A DNA stretch of 64,000 bases, taken from positions 1-64,000 of the forward strand of contig JACKAT010000029.1 in assembly GCA_020634935.1 (NCBI GenBank), written 5' to 3'. The notes beneath the pieces are model-generated. The model searched no databases. It worked only from the letters and a program-made list of their open reading frames with translations, and had not been told where the DNA came from. Both the position numbers and the translations under genes were made by a program. This document shows positions 8,141 through 16,879 of this stretch, in pieces (within the stretch, counting starts at the first letter, position 1; each line of letters opens with the position of its first letter). This stretch comes from Anaerolineales bacterium. GTDB lineage: Bacteria > Chloroflexota > Anaerolineae > 4572-78 > J111.

Positions 8141-8833
8141 ATGTATTTTATTCACACACCTATTATTTGGCAGGAATTTCCTCAGCTTGTGCCGGGGATG
8201 CTATTGGTTGAAGATATCCACCCGCAGGCGGAAATCGGCCACCTGATCCAGCCGTTGTACCAACAGGCTCGCGCCCGATTAAGCCAGACCTCGGAAGGCC
8301 AAATGCCTGAAGTAAGCGCCTGGCGGCGCGTTTACAGCCAGATGGGGCTTAAGCCGACCCAATATCGCTCAGCGGCGGAAGCCCTGCTGCGTCGCTTCAG
8401 AAAAGAAGATCAACTGCCTTCGCTGCACCCGCTGGTCGATTTTTGCAATGCTGTATCTGTGGCTTTTGCTTTGCCCATTGCCGTGATCGATGTGGCCCAT
8501 GTCGCCACATTTATCGAGGTTCGGCCAGCGGTGGGGAGTGAAAAATACCTGGCTTTTAGCGGCGAGATCGAAACACCGCCGGCCGGTGAAATTATTTTCG
8601 CTGATGCCATCGATGAAGTACACGCCCGGCGCTGGACGTTTCGCCAGAGCCGCCGCTCGACCATCAGCCCTGAAACTCGCCAAGCCTTAATCGTTAGCGA
8701 AGCCATGCACGAAACAGGGCTGACTGACATGAAACTGCTGCTAGACACCCTTATTAGCGGCTCAACCGAGTTGTATACTGCCCCCCAGAAACACGCTATT
8801 CTCTCACTTGAAGCACCCCGATTTGAGTTTTAG
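8141..8833 (+). CDS. B3/B4 tRNA-binding domain protein (PheT editing-domain-like)
   Basis: 230-residue soluble protein resembling the free-standing B3/B4 domain of phenylalanyl-tRNA synthetase beta subunit. Recognisable parts are WRRVYSQMGLKPTQYRSAAEALLRR, given here as pieces WRRVYSQMG and KPTQYRSAAEALL at about residues 66-90, PLVDFCNAVSV near 101, and the region around GEIIFAD and WTFRQSRRS near 150-170. In PheT this domain hydrolyses mischarged Tyr-tRNA(Phe); free-standing homologues are thought to act in trans on tRNA or amino-acid substrates. Function here is inferred from the fold only. It probably shares a transcript with the sortase gene. Confidence 0.8.
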   Translation: MYFIHTPIIWQEFPQLVPGMLLVEDIHPQAEIGHLIQPLYQQARARLSQTSEGQMPEVSAWRRVYSQMGLKPTQYRSAAEALLRRFRKEDQLPSLHPLVDFCNAVSVAFALPIAVIDVAHVATFIEVRPAVGSEKYLAFSGEIETPPAGEIIFADAIDEVHARRWTFRQSRRSTISPETRQALIVSEAMHETGLTDMKLLLDTLISGSTELYTAPQKHAILSLEAPRFEF

Positions 8834-8940
8834 GGTAAAAATCAGACTTAAGAGCGAGTGCCAACTTTAAATCTCGGGTTGATTATCTGACCAATTACCC
8901 GCTCCCAAACCAAAAATTCAATACGAACAGAGGAGTTTTT

Positions 8941-10086
8941 GTGATAATTCGGGTCACTATTTTTTCACTATTACTTTGGCTCGCTTGGGCTGGCGCCGCG
9001 CTGGCTCAATCGCCGGTTATTACCGTTACCATTACCTCCGCTGACACGGCCCCCGGTGAGTTTTTTCTAACACCGGCGGGATCACCGTTTCGATTTGCCT
9101 CGACCCGCACCGCCGTGTTAATAAATAACCACGGAACGGTAACCTGGCAGCAGGAACATGAGTGGATCGATTTCAAACGCCAACTCAACTTTTATACCGT
9201 TATTGACCTTGTTAACGCTCGGGCCCTGGCTATGGATGGACGGTTTAGTGTGGTCGATGAGTGGCAGGCGGTGGGATACAACATTGACGTCCATGAGTTT
9301 CAGTTGTTACCCAATGGCGATGTGTGGTATTTAATCTATAATCCCCGCGCTCCGACGCCGGCAGAAATTAGCGCTGGCGTGGCGCCTACAGCCACCGTTA
9401 TTAGTTCGATGGTTCAGGCTCAAGACGCGGAAAAAAATGTCTTTTTTGAATGGACCGACCTGGATCATTTGCCGATTACCGGGACATTGATCGCCGATTT
9501 GGGGGAGAGTTTCGTCGATGCCTATCATGCCAACTCTATAGATTTCGATTTCGACGGTCATGTGTTAGTTTCGTTTCGAAATAGTTGCTCAGTGGTCAAG
9601 ATCAATCGATTTACCGGCGCGGTGATATGGCGGCTGGGCGGCATCGATTCTGATTTCACCGGGAATGTGAACTTCTGCACCCAGCACGATTTCAGACCAG
9701 CGACTTTGAGCCGGTTCAGTAATAATTTAGAGCAGGCATATTATACGGTATTTGATAACACCGGGGCGCGGGGGTTAAAAATCGAACTGAATCAGGTATC
9801 AATGGTAGCCACAGAGACCATGGCCTACACGAATAATTTACCGATCTACGCCTTCGCCACGGGCAGTACTCAGGAATTAGAAAATGGTAATGTATTGGTT
9901 AGTTGGGGAACAAATCCCAATTTGGGGCCGGACTTTGGGGAACCGGTGAGCCGGGTCGCGTTTACCGAATTTACGGCTGACGGCCGAAAAGCGTTTGAGG
10001 CCGAGATCGGGAGCTATGATTTTAGCTACCGGGTTTATAAATTTAAACCCTTATCGATCTACTGGTTACCGGCGCTGTGGAAATGA
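8941..10086 (+). CDS. Secreted arylsulfotransferase-like (ASST) protein
   Basis: 381-residue protein starting with GTG, 7 bases after a GAGGAG site. Residues 1-22 are a signal peptide ending ALAQ. The rest matches the beta-propeller arylsulfotransferase-like family: VHEFQLLPNGDVW, YHANSIDFDFDGHVLVSFR, INRFTGAVIWRLGG and FCTQHDFRP show the repeated blade pattern and the conserved His residues near the propeller centre. Known ASST enzymes move sulfate between phenolic compounds outside the cytoplasm; many homologues like this one have no proven activity. It is an exported protein by its signal. A hairpin/terminator region follows it. Confidence 0.8.
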   Translation: MIIRVTIFSLLLWLAWAGAALAQSPVITVTITSADTAPGEFFLTPAGSPFRFASTRTAVLINNHGTVTWQQEHEWIDFKRQLNFYTVIDLVNARALAMDGRFSVVDEWQAVGYNIDVHEFQLLPNGDVWYLIYNPRAPTPAEISAGVAPTATVISSMVQAQDAEKNVFFEWTDLDHLPITGTLIADLGESFVDAYHANSIDFDFDGHVLVSFRNSCSVVKINRFTGAVIWRLGGIDSDFTGNVNFCTQHDFRPATLSRFSNNLEQAYYTVFDNTGARGLKIELNQVSMVATETMAYTNNLPIYAFATGSTQELENGNVLVSWGTNPNLGPDFGEPVSRVAFTEFTADGRKAFEAEIGSYDFSYRVYKFKPLSIYWLPALWK

Positions 10087-10128
10087 CGCCAGTGGCTAAC
10101 TAAGAAACTGTTTTAAAAGCCGGCAAGG

Positions 10129-10209
10129 GTCCACAGATAAACCCAGATGCTCACAGATATGATCAAAATTGAGATAAAAATCCGGGATTATCAGGGTAAA
10201 TCTGTGGAC
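10129..10209. repeat. Inverted repeat GTCCACAGAT...ATCTGTGGAC
   Basis: Arms at 10129-10138 and 10200-10209 are perfect inverses and extend to 16 bases with two mismatches. The element fills the gap between two convergent genes and may form a hairpin in either transcript. Confidence 0.6.
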
Positions 10210-10261
10210 AACTCTAAAAACCCCCACTTTTACAGCTTCTAAGACACGGCCGTTATCGACT

Positions 10262-10292
10262 AAAAAAAACGCAGAGCTTTGATAGACTCTGC
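10262..10292 (-). terminator. Rho-independent terminator of the REC-TrxR gene
   Basis: Read on the minus strand, GCAGAG (10292-10287) pairs with CTCTGC (10276-10271) and is followed by a run of eight T. It lies 35 bases beyond the stop codon. On the plus strand the hairpin is followed by five T, so it may also stop the convergent transcript. Confidence 0.75.
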
Positions 10293-10327
10293 ATTTTTGC
10301 GGGCCGGAGTTGTCCACGATAGCTTGT

Positions 10328-11995
10328 CTACTTCAACCGGCTCAAATATTGATGGACAAACTGAACGGCAATCGAACCCTCGCCGACGGCCGAGGCCACG
10401 CGCTTGACCGAGTTGGCCCGCACATCGCCGACCACAAAGATGCCGGGTACGCTGCTTTCCAGCAGATAAGGCGCTCGATCGAGCGGCCAATCTTTGGACA
10501 GCCTGCCGTCCACCAATAACTGCGAACCGGTCAGGACAAAGCCGTGCCGGTCCATAGTAACCACGCCATTTAACCACTCCGTACACGGCATAGCCCCGAT
10601 GAAAATGAAAAGAGCAGCCGCAACTTTGGTCTCTTCCTGACCGGTGACATTATCGCGAATGGTGACACATTCCAGGTGGGTGTTGCCTTCAGCAGAGGTG
10701 ATGACACTCTGCAAACGTACGGTAATTTTGGGATGCCGCTCAATACGATCAACCAGGTACTGTGACATCTTGGCCCCCAACGAGTTACCGCGCACCACCA
10801 ACGTTACGCTGGCAGCATGTTGAGCCAGATACAGGGCCGCCTGACCGGCCGAGTTGCCTGCTCCAATAATATAAACATCTTGATCTTGACAAGCCGTGAC
10901 CTCGGTCAGTGAGGCCCCATAATAGACACCGGCGCCGGTCAATCTTTCCACCCCGGGAATGTTGGGCTTGCCATAACTAAGCCCAACCGCAACGATTAAA
11001 GCATGGCACGAAATTTCGCTGCCATCGGCCAGAGTTAAAATACGGTAGGGACCTTCAAGCCGCACCGAGGTAGCCTCTTGGGGAGTTAACATCTCCACCC
11101 CAAACCGCTTGGCCTGCACGGTTGCCCGCCGAGCCAAATCGCTGCCGCTCAAACCGGAGGGAAAGCCCAGGTAGTTTTCGATGCGCGAGCTGGTACCGGC
11201 CTGGCCGCCCGGCGCCTGGCGTTCGATCATCACTGTCCGTAACCCTTCCGACGCGCCGTACACCGCCGCCGCCAGACCGGCCGGACCGCCGCCGACAATA
11301 GCTAAATCGTAGAATTTTTCAGTGGCCTGGCGTCTGAGACCGATTTTTTCGGCGATGTCAGCCGGGCTGGCACTCGGCAAGATTTCACCTTCGGCTAGCA
11401 GCACCACCGGCAGCGAAGCCGTATCGGCCTTTAGATCGCCCATGATGGCTTCAGCCTCGGGATCATGTTCAATATCGAGATATTGATAGGGGACCTGATT
11501 GCGGGCCAGAAAATCTTTTAGTTCGTGGGTTTCGGGCGACCAACGGTGGCCAATTATTTGGATGCCGCTGAAAGGAGGTCGATAAGAAGCCTGCCAGTCC
11601 TCCAACAAATCATCCAGAACGGGAAAAAGTTTCTCTTCGGGCGGGTCCCACGGTTTCAGCAGATAATAGTGGACGGCTGCTTCGTTAATGGCATTGATGG
11701 CGGCGTCGGTATCGGCATAGGCGGTTAATAACGCGCGTTTGGCTTCGGGATAAAGTTTCATCGCTTGGCCAAGAAACTCGATACCATTCATGTGCGGCAT
11801 CCGCTGGTCAACTAAAAAGAGCGCCACAGGATCGCGACGCTGCTTTAGTTCGTCCAAAGCCTCTAATCCGGCTGCCCCGGAGTCGGCCCGCAGGATGCGG
11901 TACTCTTCCCCATACTGGCGGCGCAGGTCACGCGCCACGGCCCGCAGTACACCCGGATCGTCATCAACTGAAAGGATCACCGGTTTTATCATCAT
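10328..11995 (-). CDS. Response regulator fused to thioredoxin-reductase-like flavoprotein
   Basis: 555-residue three-part fusion. The receiver domain (about residues 4-130 from the chosen start) has the acidic DDD cluster, the phospho-acceptor Asp in LFLVDQRMP and the Lys in LLKPWD. A glutaredoxin/thioredoxin-like segment follows (about 145-215). The C-terminal part is a two-dinucleotide-fold flavoprotein with VGGGPAGLAAA for FAD and IGAGNSAGQAA for NAD(P)H. Where thioredoxin reductases carry CxxC, the sequence reads GVYYGASLTEVTAC, so the usual active-site pair is missing. It may pass a phosphorelay signal to a redox activity, but the electron acceptor is unknown. ATG at 11995 is preferred to GTG 12007 because GAGAGGTGG precedes it. 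Confidence 0.88.
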   Translation of the reverse strand: MMIKPVILSVDDDPGVLRAVARDLRRQYGEEYRILRADSGAAGLEALDELKQRRDPVALFLVDQRMPHMNGIEFLGQAMKLYPEAKRALLTAYADTDAAINAINEAAVHYYLLKPWDPPEEKLFPVLDDLLEDWQASYRPPFSGIQIIGHRWSPETHELKDFLARNQVPYQYLDIEHDPEAEAIMGDLKADTASLPVVLLAEGEILPSASPADIAEKIGLRRQATEKFYDLAIVGGGPAGLAAAVYGASEGLRTVMIERQAPGGQAGTSSRIENYLGFPSGLSGSDLARRATVQAKRFGVEMLTPQEATSVRLEGPYRILTLADGSEISCHALIVAVGLSYGKPNIPGVERLTGAGVYYGASLTEVTACQDQDVYIIGAGNSAGQAALYLAQHAASVTLVVRGNSLGAKMSQYLVDRIERHPKITVRLQSVITSAEGNTHLECVTIRDNVTGQEETKVAAALFIFIGAMPCTEWLNGVVTMDRHGFVLTGSQLLVDGRLSKDWPLDRAPYLLESSVPGIFVVGDVRANSVKRVASAVGEGSIAVQFVHQYLSRLK

Positions 11996-12123
11996 GCGTG
12001 TTCCCACCTCTCACGTATTTACTCTAACAAAGCAGGGGGTTGGTACTGGGTCGTAGTAAACGCCTCTTTAAGTTCCAGCCAGCGTTCTCGATTTGAGAGC
12101 CCTGCTCATTTTTAGGCCAAAGA

Positions 12124-12350
12124 CCTGACAGGTTTTGTTGCCTGCGCTAATTTGACGATCATTTTGTTATGAGTTACGCAGTTCAAAAGGTGACAGTCAC
12201 TTGGATGCGATAAATCGACCTATTTGGGCCAAACGGACGCTCATTTTAATTGAAAAGTGACTGTCACCGGGTTCGTTACACCCAACTGCGTAAGTCCTAT
12301 TTGTATTGATAATTACTTTTATCGCCAAATTTTGAACTAAACCTGTCAGG
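12124..12350. repeat. Outer inverted repeat (CCTGACAGGTTT) enclosing a MITE-like element
   Basis: Perfect 12-bp inverse arms at 12124-12135 and 12339-12350 flank the AGGACTTACGCA-ended element at 12169-12300. The arrangement parallels 4654-4899, where similar outer arms enclose a different hairpin. No gene is visible in this roughly 390-base gap. Confidence 0.65.
12169..12300. mobile_element. MITE-like element, AGGACTTACGCA family, copy 1
   Basis: About 132 bases. The right end reads AACTGCGTAAGTCCTA; the left end is its degenerate inverse (ATGAGTTACGCAGTT). Sub-terminal arms GGTGACAGTCACTT and AAGTGACTGTCACC pair with each other. It is close to the copy at 18.2 kb in the internal part (AAATCGACCTATTTGGGCCA). 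No transposase is encoded. Confidence 0.8.
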
Positions 12351-12388
12351 CCTAATGATATCTCACTTTATGAGATGCAAAGCGACGG

Positions 12389-12871
12389 TCAACTCTCGGT
12401 GATCGTCAATTTAGTCATCTTGTCTCCCTGGCGAATGGCATCAACCACATCTTGACCTTTGGTGACTTTGCCAAAGACCGTATGACGATTATTCAGATGA
12501 GGCTGAGGACCGTGGGTAATAAAGAACTGGCTGCCGTTGGTATTAGGCCCGGCATTGGCCATCGATAGTACGCCGGTTTCGTGCCGTAGCGGGTTGCCGT
12601 CGAATTCATCCTCAAACCGATAGCCGGGGCCGCCGCGACCGGTGCCGGTCGGATCGCCGCCTTGAATCATAAAGTTGCTGATGACCCGATGGAACGTTAC
12701 GCCATCGTAAAAACCCTCACGCGCTAAGAAAACAAAGTTATTTACCGTTTTAGGAGCGTATTCGGGAAAGAGTTCAATCTCTATAGTGCCCTGAGTTGTA
12801 TCCATAGAGACTTTGTAACTTTTTTCCGGATCAATTTGCATCGCCGGAGGGTTACTCCACTGCTGAGCCAT
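12389..12871 (-). CDS. Peptidyl-prolyl cis-trans isomerase, cyclophilin type
   Basis: 160-residue single-domain cyclophilin that accelerates proline isomerisation during protein folding. The core motifs are VTFHRVISNFMIQGGDPTGTG, given in parts as TFHRVI and FMIQGGDPTG, then SMANAGPNTNGSQFFIT and HTVFGKV. The active-site Arg (FHRV), Phe-Met-Gln (FMIQ) and Phe (SQFFI) residues are present. There is no signal peptide, so it is cytoplasmic. AAAGGAAA lies upstream of the ATG at a normal distance. The gene stands alone between the MITE-containing gap and a divergent DUF58 gene. Confidence 0.93.
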   Translation of the reverse strand: MAQQWSNPPAMQIDPEKSYKVSMDTTQGTIEIELFPEYAPKTVNNFVFLAREGFYDGVTFHRVISNFMIQGGDPTGTGRGGPGYRFEDEFDGNPLRHETGVLSMANAGPNTNGSQFFITHGPQPHLNNRHTVFGKVTKGQDVVDAIRQGDKMTKLTITES

Positions 12872-12992
12872 AATGTTTCCTTTCTTGAATAAAAATTGGT
12901 TAAACCAAAGGTAATCATATCTGAAAGATGGGATTTTGCCAACCTCCTTAACGTCACTTTCCGTTAAGTCAGATCGGGCAGGGCAAAAGCAT

Positions 12993-13000
12993 GCTATACT
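12993..13000 (+). promoter_or_regulatory. Extended -10 promoter upstream of DUF58 gene
   Basis: TGCTATACT has the extended -10 form; no clear -35 is seen. Its position would give a leader of about 50 bases before the ATG at 13058. Confidence 0.35.
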
Positions 13001-13057
13001 ATCAGTAGACCGCCATATACGCCTATTCCAATAACCGGCGCTTTATAGGGACACGAG

Positions 13058-14356
13058 ATGGCAGAGACCATGCAAGCTCAGGTAAAGTTGAATAGCAAAA
13101 CTATTCCGATCCTGGTGATTATTTTGGGGTTGATACAGTTGGCCTTCCCGTATAAGGGCTGGATGATTTTACTGGTTGGGTTGGGGGGCGTATGGGGCCT
13201 TAGCTACTTGTGGGCCCAGATCCTGGCTCGCCAACTGATATTTCGGCGCGAGGTTCGCTTCGGTTGGGCCCACGTAGGTGATCAGTTAGAGGAGCGATTC
13301 ACCCTAGCAAATTTGAGCTTTGTACCCGCGCTCTGGGTCGAAATCATTGATCACACCACCATGCCGGGTTATACGGCCAGCCGCGTGACCGGCGTTGGCG
13401 GCGACAGCCAGAACAGCTGGCAGACTAAGGGCATCTGCACCCGCCGGGGCATCTTTACGCTGGGACCAACCACGCTGTGTACCAGCGACCCGTTTGGTCT
13501 GTACAGCGTGACGCTTTTTCACCCCAACTCGGCCACATTGACGGTCACCCCCCCCATTGTTCACCTGCCGACCATTGATGTAGCGCCGGGTGGCCGGGCC
13601 GGCGAAGGGCGGACACGCCCCAACATGTTTGAGCGAACAGTCAGCACGTCCGGCATCCGCGATTACGTGCCTGGAGATAGTTATAACTGGATTCACTGGC
13701 CTAGCAGCGCCCGCCGGGGATCGCTTTACGTCCGCCAGTTTGACAGCATGCCGTCCGGGGACTGGTGGATCTTTGTCGATCTCGACCGGCGGGCCCAGGC
13801 GGGCGAAGGGTTCGCCTCGACTGAGGAACACGCCGTTATTCTGGCCGCCTCGCTGGCTGATCGGGGGTTGCAGCTGAGGCGTTCAGTGGGGCTGGTGGGT
13901 CACGGCCAGGAACTGATCTGGCTGCCGCCTCGGGACGGCGACGCCCAGCGGCAGGAAATTCTACGCGCCCTGGCGCGGGCAGAGACCGGGCCGCACACTC
14001 TGGCCGAATTGCTGGCCAGCACTCACCCCGGTGCAGCCCGGACCAACAGTTTGATCATCATCACCGCCGCTGTGGAAGCGACCTGGCTTGAAGCCCTGTT
14101 TCCGCTGCTCAAGCGAGGGGCAGTGGCCACGGTGCTGTTACTCGATCCGGTCTCGTTTGGTGTGCCGGCCTCAGCAGACGGCATCCAAACCCTCCTGGCG
14201 AATATGGGCGTAACCCACTACCTGATTACCAAAGATCTGCTCGACCGGCCAGAAGCGCGACCCGGCCAGCAGGGGCAGTGGCAGTGGCGCGTCTCGCCAT
14301 CCGGCCGGGCGGTATTGGTCAATAAACCGGATTTGCAGTGGAAGGTGTTGGGGTAA
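13058..14356 (+). CDS. DUF58 domain protein
   Basis: 432-residue protein with two N-terminal membrane segments (about residues 15-55) and a cytoplasmic part. The DUF58 signature is clear at about 195-225: RDYVPGDSYNWIHW followed by SSARRGSLYVRQF. DUF58 proteins are usually encoded beside MoxR ATPases and TgpA-like transglutaminases and are thought to belong to a surface-assembly or chaperone system. Here the TgpA-like gene follows after 113 bases that hold a hairpin repeat, and no moxR is in the window. The C-terminal third has a von Willebrand-A-like alternation but no obvious complete metal site. Confidence 0.88.
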   Translation: MAETMQAQVKLNSKTIPILVIILGLIQLAFPYKGWMILLVGLGGVWGLSYLWAQILARQLIFRREVRFGWAHVGDQLEERFTLANLSFVPALWVEIIDHTTMPGYTASRVTGVGGDSQNSWQTKGICTRRGIFTLGPTTLCTSDPFGLYSVTLFHPNSATLTVTPPIVHLPTIDVAPGGRAGEGRTRPNMFERTVSTSGIRDYVPGDSYNWIHWPSSARRGSLYVRQFDSMPSGDWWIFVDLDRRAQAGEGFASTEEHAVILAASLADRGLQLRRSVGLVGHGQELIWLPPRDGDAQRQEILRALARAETGPHTLAELLASTHPGAARTNSLIIITAAVEATWLEALFPLLKRGAVATVLLLDPVSFGVPASADGIQTLLANMGVTHYLITKDLLDRPEARPGQQGQWQWRVSPSGRAVLVNKPDLQWKVLG

Positions 14357-14380
14357 GGAAGCATCCGGGGATAAAGGTCT

Positions 14381-14448
14381 GGAGCATCAAAGCAGAGCTT
14401 TGATCGGCTTGACAAAGCCAGCTTTGTCGCTCCGATAATTTTCATTAT
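14381..14448 (+). repeat. GGAGCG...CGCTCC hairpin module, diverged copy
   Basis: Reads GGAGCATCAAAGCAGAGC, then GACAAAGCCAGCTTTGTCGC and TCC, followed by AATTTTCATT. It is a diverged single copy of the module that forms the tandem array at 61 kb, placed between the DUF58 and transglutaminase genes. Confidence 0.65.
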
Positions 14449-14469
14449 CCGTGAAATTGGTAATCAACG

Positions 14470-16824
14470 ATGATCCTTTTTCGCTTTCTTCGATGGATAA
14501 TTAACCGGTTGGGCTGGTACACCTGCCTAACCTGGCTGCTGTTAGGGGCAGCCCAAATTAGCCTGGCTTACACCTTAGCCGCAGCGATACGCGAGCTAAC
14601 GGTGGGACTGCTGCTGCCGGCGGCGCTGATCGGCCTGCTGGCCGGGTGGGGCTTAGGCGCGGCCAAACGCGTACCGGCCTGGCTGGGGCTGACTATTCTG
14701 GTCATTTTAGGCGTCGAACTGGCGCTGGTCCAGGTGGGCCGGCTGGGCGGTTCGCTGCTGGTTGTCGGTCAAAGCAGTATAACTTTGACCCGGCAAATTT
14801 GGCAGCAGCCCCTAACCATGCCGAATGATCTAACCTCGCTAAGTGATAGTATCAAGAGCTTGTGGCAGACGGTCAGTGTGTTGGGCATCCGCTTGTGGGA
14901 TTGGATCGCGGCCCTGGCTAGCGGCGATCCGGTTTACGATCCCGTGGCAACGGCCCTGCTCTGGAGTTTCGCGCTCTGGAGCGTATCGGTCTGGGCCGGC
15001 TGGGCCGTCCGCCGCATAGAACGCCCTCTCCTGGCCATAACCCCGGCTGGTGTGTTTCTGGCGGCTACCCTGGCCTACTATCCCCAAGATGTGTCGGGGC
15101 TATACGTCATGTTAGGCGCAGCGCTTTTATTGGTGGGGTTAACTCGCTATTGGGTTCGAGAACGCAGTTGGCAGGCCAGCGGCATCGACTACTTCGATGA
15201 GGTCCGGCGGGAATCGACTCTGGCCGTCGTCATTATGACGGCGGTACTCGTGACCGTGGCCAGCCTGACTCCCTCCCTATCTATCTGGCAAGTGGCCCGC
15301 TGGTTTGCCACCTCGGCTAGCTTAAGCCGCCCGCTGGCCGAGTCGCTGGGTGTTCGTCAGGCGGTAAAGCCCGTGTCCAATGCCCTGGTTCCGTTCCGCA
15401 GCCCCGGGTTACCCCGAGGGCATTTGCTGGGGTCCGGCCCAGAACTATCCGACCAGGTGGCGCTTATCATCCAAGTTGAAGACCCAACCGCCGGCGAAGT
15501 CGTTCCCCGCTACAAATGGCGCAGCCTGACGTATGATCGTTACACCGGCCGTGGTTGGCGAGCCGGTACAACCCAACCTTTCACCTACGAGGCCGGCCAG
15601 CCCACTATCGATTCAATCCCCCCGGATCGCCGCCGCTTGCAGCAAACCGTGCAAATAATCCGCCCCCAAGGAGGTCAAGTTTACATGGCCGGCGATTTGC
15701 TGACGATAAACCAGCCCTACCAGGTCGAATGGCGCGGGCCGGGGGATATCTTCGGGATTATCACCGAGGCTGACACCTATCAGGTTGACTCGCTGGTCAG
15801 CACAGCCGATGAAACCGCGCTGCGCTCGGCTGGAACTCAATACCCCGACTGGATTGAACAGCGCTACATCAGTTTGCCCGACCAAATCCCGGAACGAGTG
15901 CTGACCCTGGCTCGCGATTTAACGGTCAACGCCCGAACGCCCTATGATCGGGCCAAAACCATCGAAGCCTACCTTAGACGGTTTCCCTACAGTCTGGCTC
16001 TACCTCAGCCCCCACTCCGGCGCGATATAGTCGATTACTTTCTGTTCGACTTACAGCAGGGCTACTGCGATTACTATGCCAGCGCGATGGTGGTGCTGGC
16101 TCGGGGCGCGGGGCTGCCGGCCCGGCTGGCCGTGGGTTACGCTACTGGCCGCTATGATCCGGCCAATAACCAATACATCGTCACCGAAGCCGACGCCCAT
16201 TCCTGGCCGGAAATTTATTTCCCCAACTACGGCTGGATCGCCTTCGAGCCGACCGCCGCCCAACCAACGGACGATTCGCCGCAGGTGGCAGATGTGCCGG
16301 CAGCGCCGGTCGGATCTCAGGAGCGAGAGGCAGACCCATTCACCGCATCCGGCGGTGAATACGTATGGGGGAGCCTATTGATCGGGGGCGGGCTGGCGTT
16401 AATCGTCATCATAGGGCTGGCCTGGCTGGCGGTTGATCGGTGGCGGTTGAGGCAATTGCCGCCGGCATCGGCCATCTCCGTTTTATTTAACCGCTTGCAA
16501 AGCCAGAGCCAAGGGTTGGCCGTTGTCATTCAGCCAGGTGATACCCCGTTTGAATTCGCGGCGGCTCTGGCCCAAAAACTGACCGGGCTGGCCCCGTCAA
16601 CGCGCTGGGAACCGGCGCTTATCAACGCGGTCGATGAAGTGGAGTGGCTAACGCAATTGTATGTCCGCACCATCTACAGCGCTCATCCGCCGCAGCGCAG
16701 CGACCAAACGCGGGCGATTGAAATCTGGCAGCGGCTTCACCGGCGATTGTGGCTGGCGCGGGTGTCGCGGTGGTGGGGATTTAAAAGATTGGGTCAGTCT
16801 AAAAATGACCTCATATTGGGCTGA
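14470..16824 (+). CDS. TgpA-like membrane transglutaminase
   Basis: 784-residue protein. The N-terminal part (about residues 1-260) has several membrane segments and matches the DUF3488/TgpA N-terminal region. An extracytoplasmic transglutaminase-core domain follows, with the catalytic Cys in QQGYCDYYASA (Cys533) and the His in TEADAHSWPEIYF (His577), and a downstream FEPT acidic position. One more membrane segment lies at about 635-655 and a cytoplasmic DUF4129-like tail closes the protein. Homologues are often essential and act in cell-envelope protein or peptide modification; the substrate is unknown. It is probably co-transcribed with the DUF58 gene. The stop codon lies inside a terminator hairpin. 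Confidence 0.9.
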   Translation: MILFRFLRWIINRLGWYTCLTWLLLGAAQISLAYTLAAAIRELTVGLLLPAALIGLLAGWGLGAAKRVPAWLGLTILVILGVELALVQVGRLGGSLLVVGQSSITLTRQIWQQPLTMPNDLTSLSDSIKSLWQTVSVLGIRLWDWIAALASGDPVYDPVATALLWSFALWSVSVWAGWAVRRIERPLLAITPAGVFLAATLAYYPQDVSGLYVMLGAALLLVGLTRYWVRERSWQASGIDYFDEVRRESTLAVVIMTAVLVTVASLTPSLSIWQVARWFATSASLSRPLAESLGVRQAVKPVSNALVPFRSPGLPRGHLLGSGPELSDQVALIIQVEDPTAGEVVPRYKWRSLTYDRYTGRGWRAGTTQPFTYEAGQPTIDSIPPDRRRLQQTVQIIRPQGGQVYMAGDLLTINQPYQVEWRGPGDIFGIITEADTYQVDSLVSTADETALRSAGTQYPDWIEQRYISLPDQIPERVLTLARDLTVNARTPYDRAKTIEAYLRRFPYSLALPQPPLRRDIVDYFLFDLQQGYCDYYASAMVVLARGAGLPARLAVGYATGRYDPANNQYIVTEADAHSWPEIYFPNYGWIAFEPTAAQPTDDSPQVADVPAAPVGSQEREADPFTASGGEYVWGSLLIGGGLALIVIIGLAWLAVDRWRLRQLPPASAISVLFNRLQSQSQGLAVVIQPGDTPFEFAAALAQKLTGLAPSTRWEPALINAVDEVEWLTQLYVRTIYSAHPPQRSDQTRAIEIWQRLHRRLWLARVSRWWGFKRLGQSKNDLILG

Positions 16825-16836
16825 TATGAGACTTTT
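16810..16836 (+). terminator. Rho-independent terminator after the transglutaminase gene
   Basis: CTCATAT (16810-16816) pairs with ATATGAG (16824-16830), and six T follow. The stop codon TGA is within the loop and stem. Confidence 0.65.
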
Positions 16837-16879
16837 TTGACCACCTTTCAGGTTAACAGACTGAACCAATCTTAGTTGG

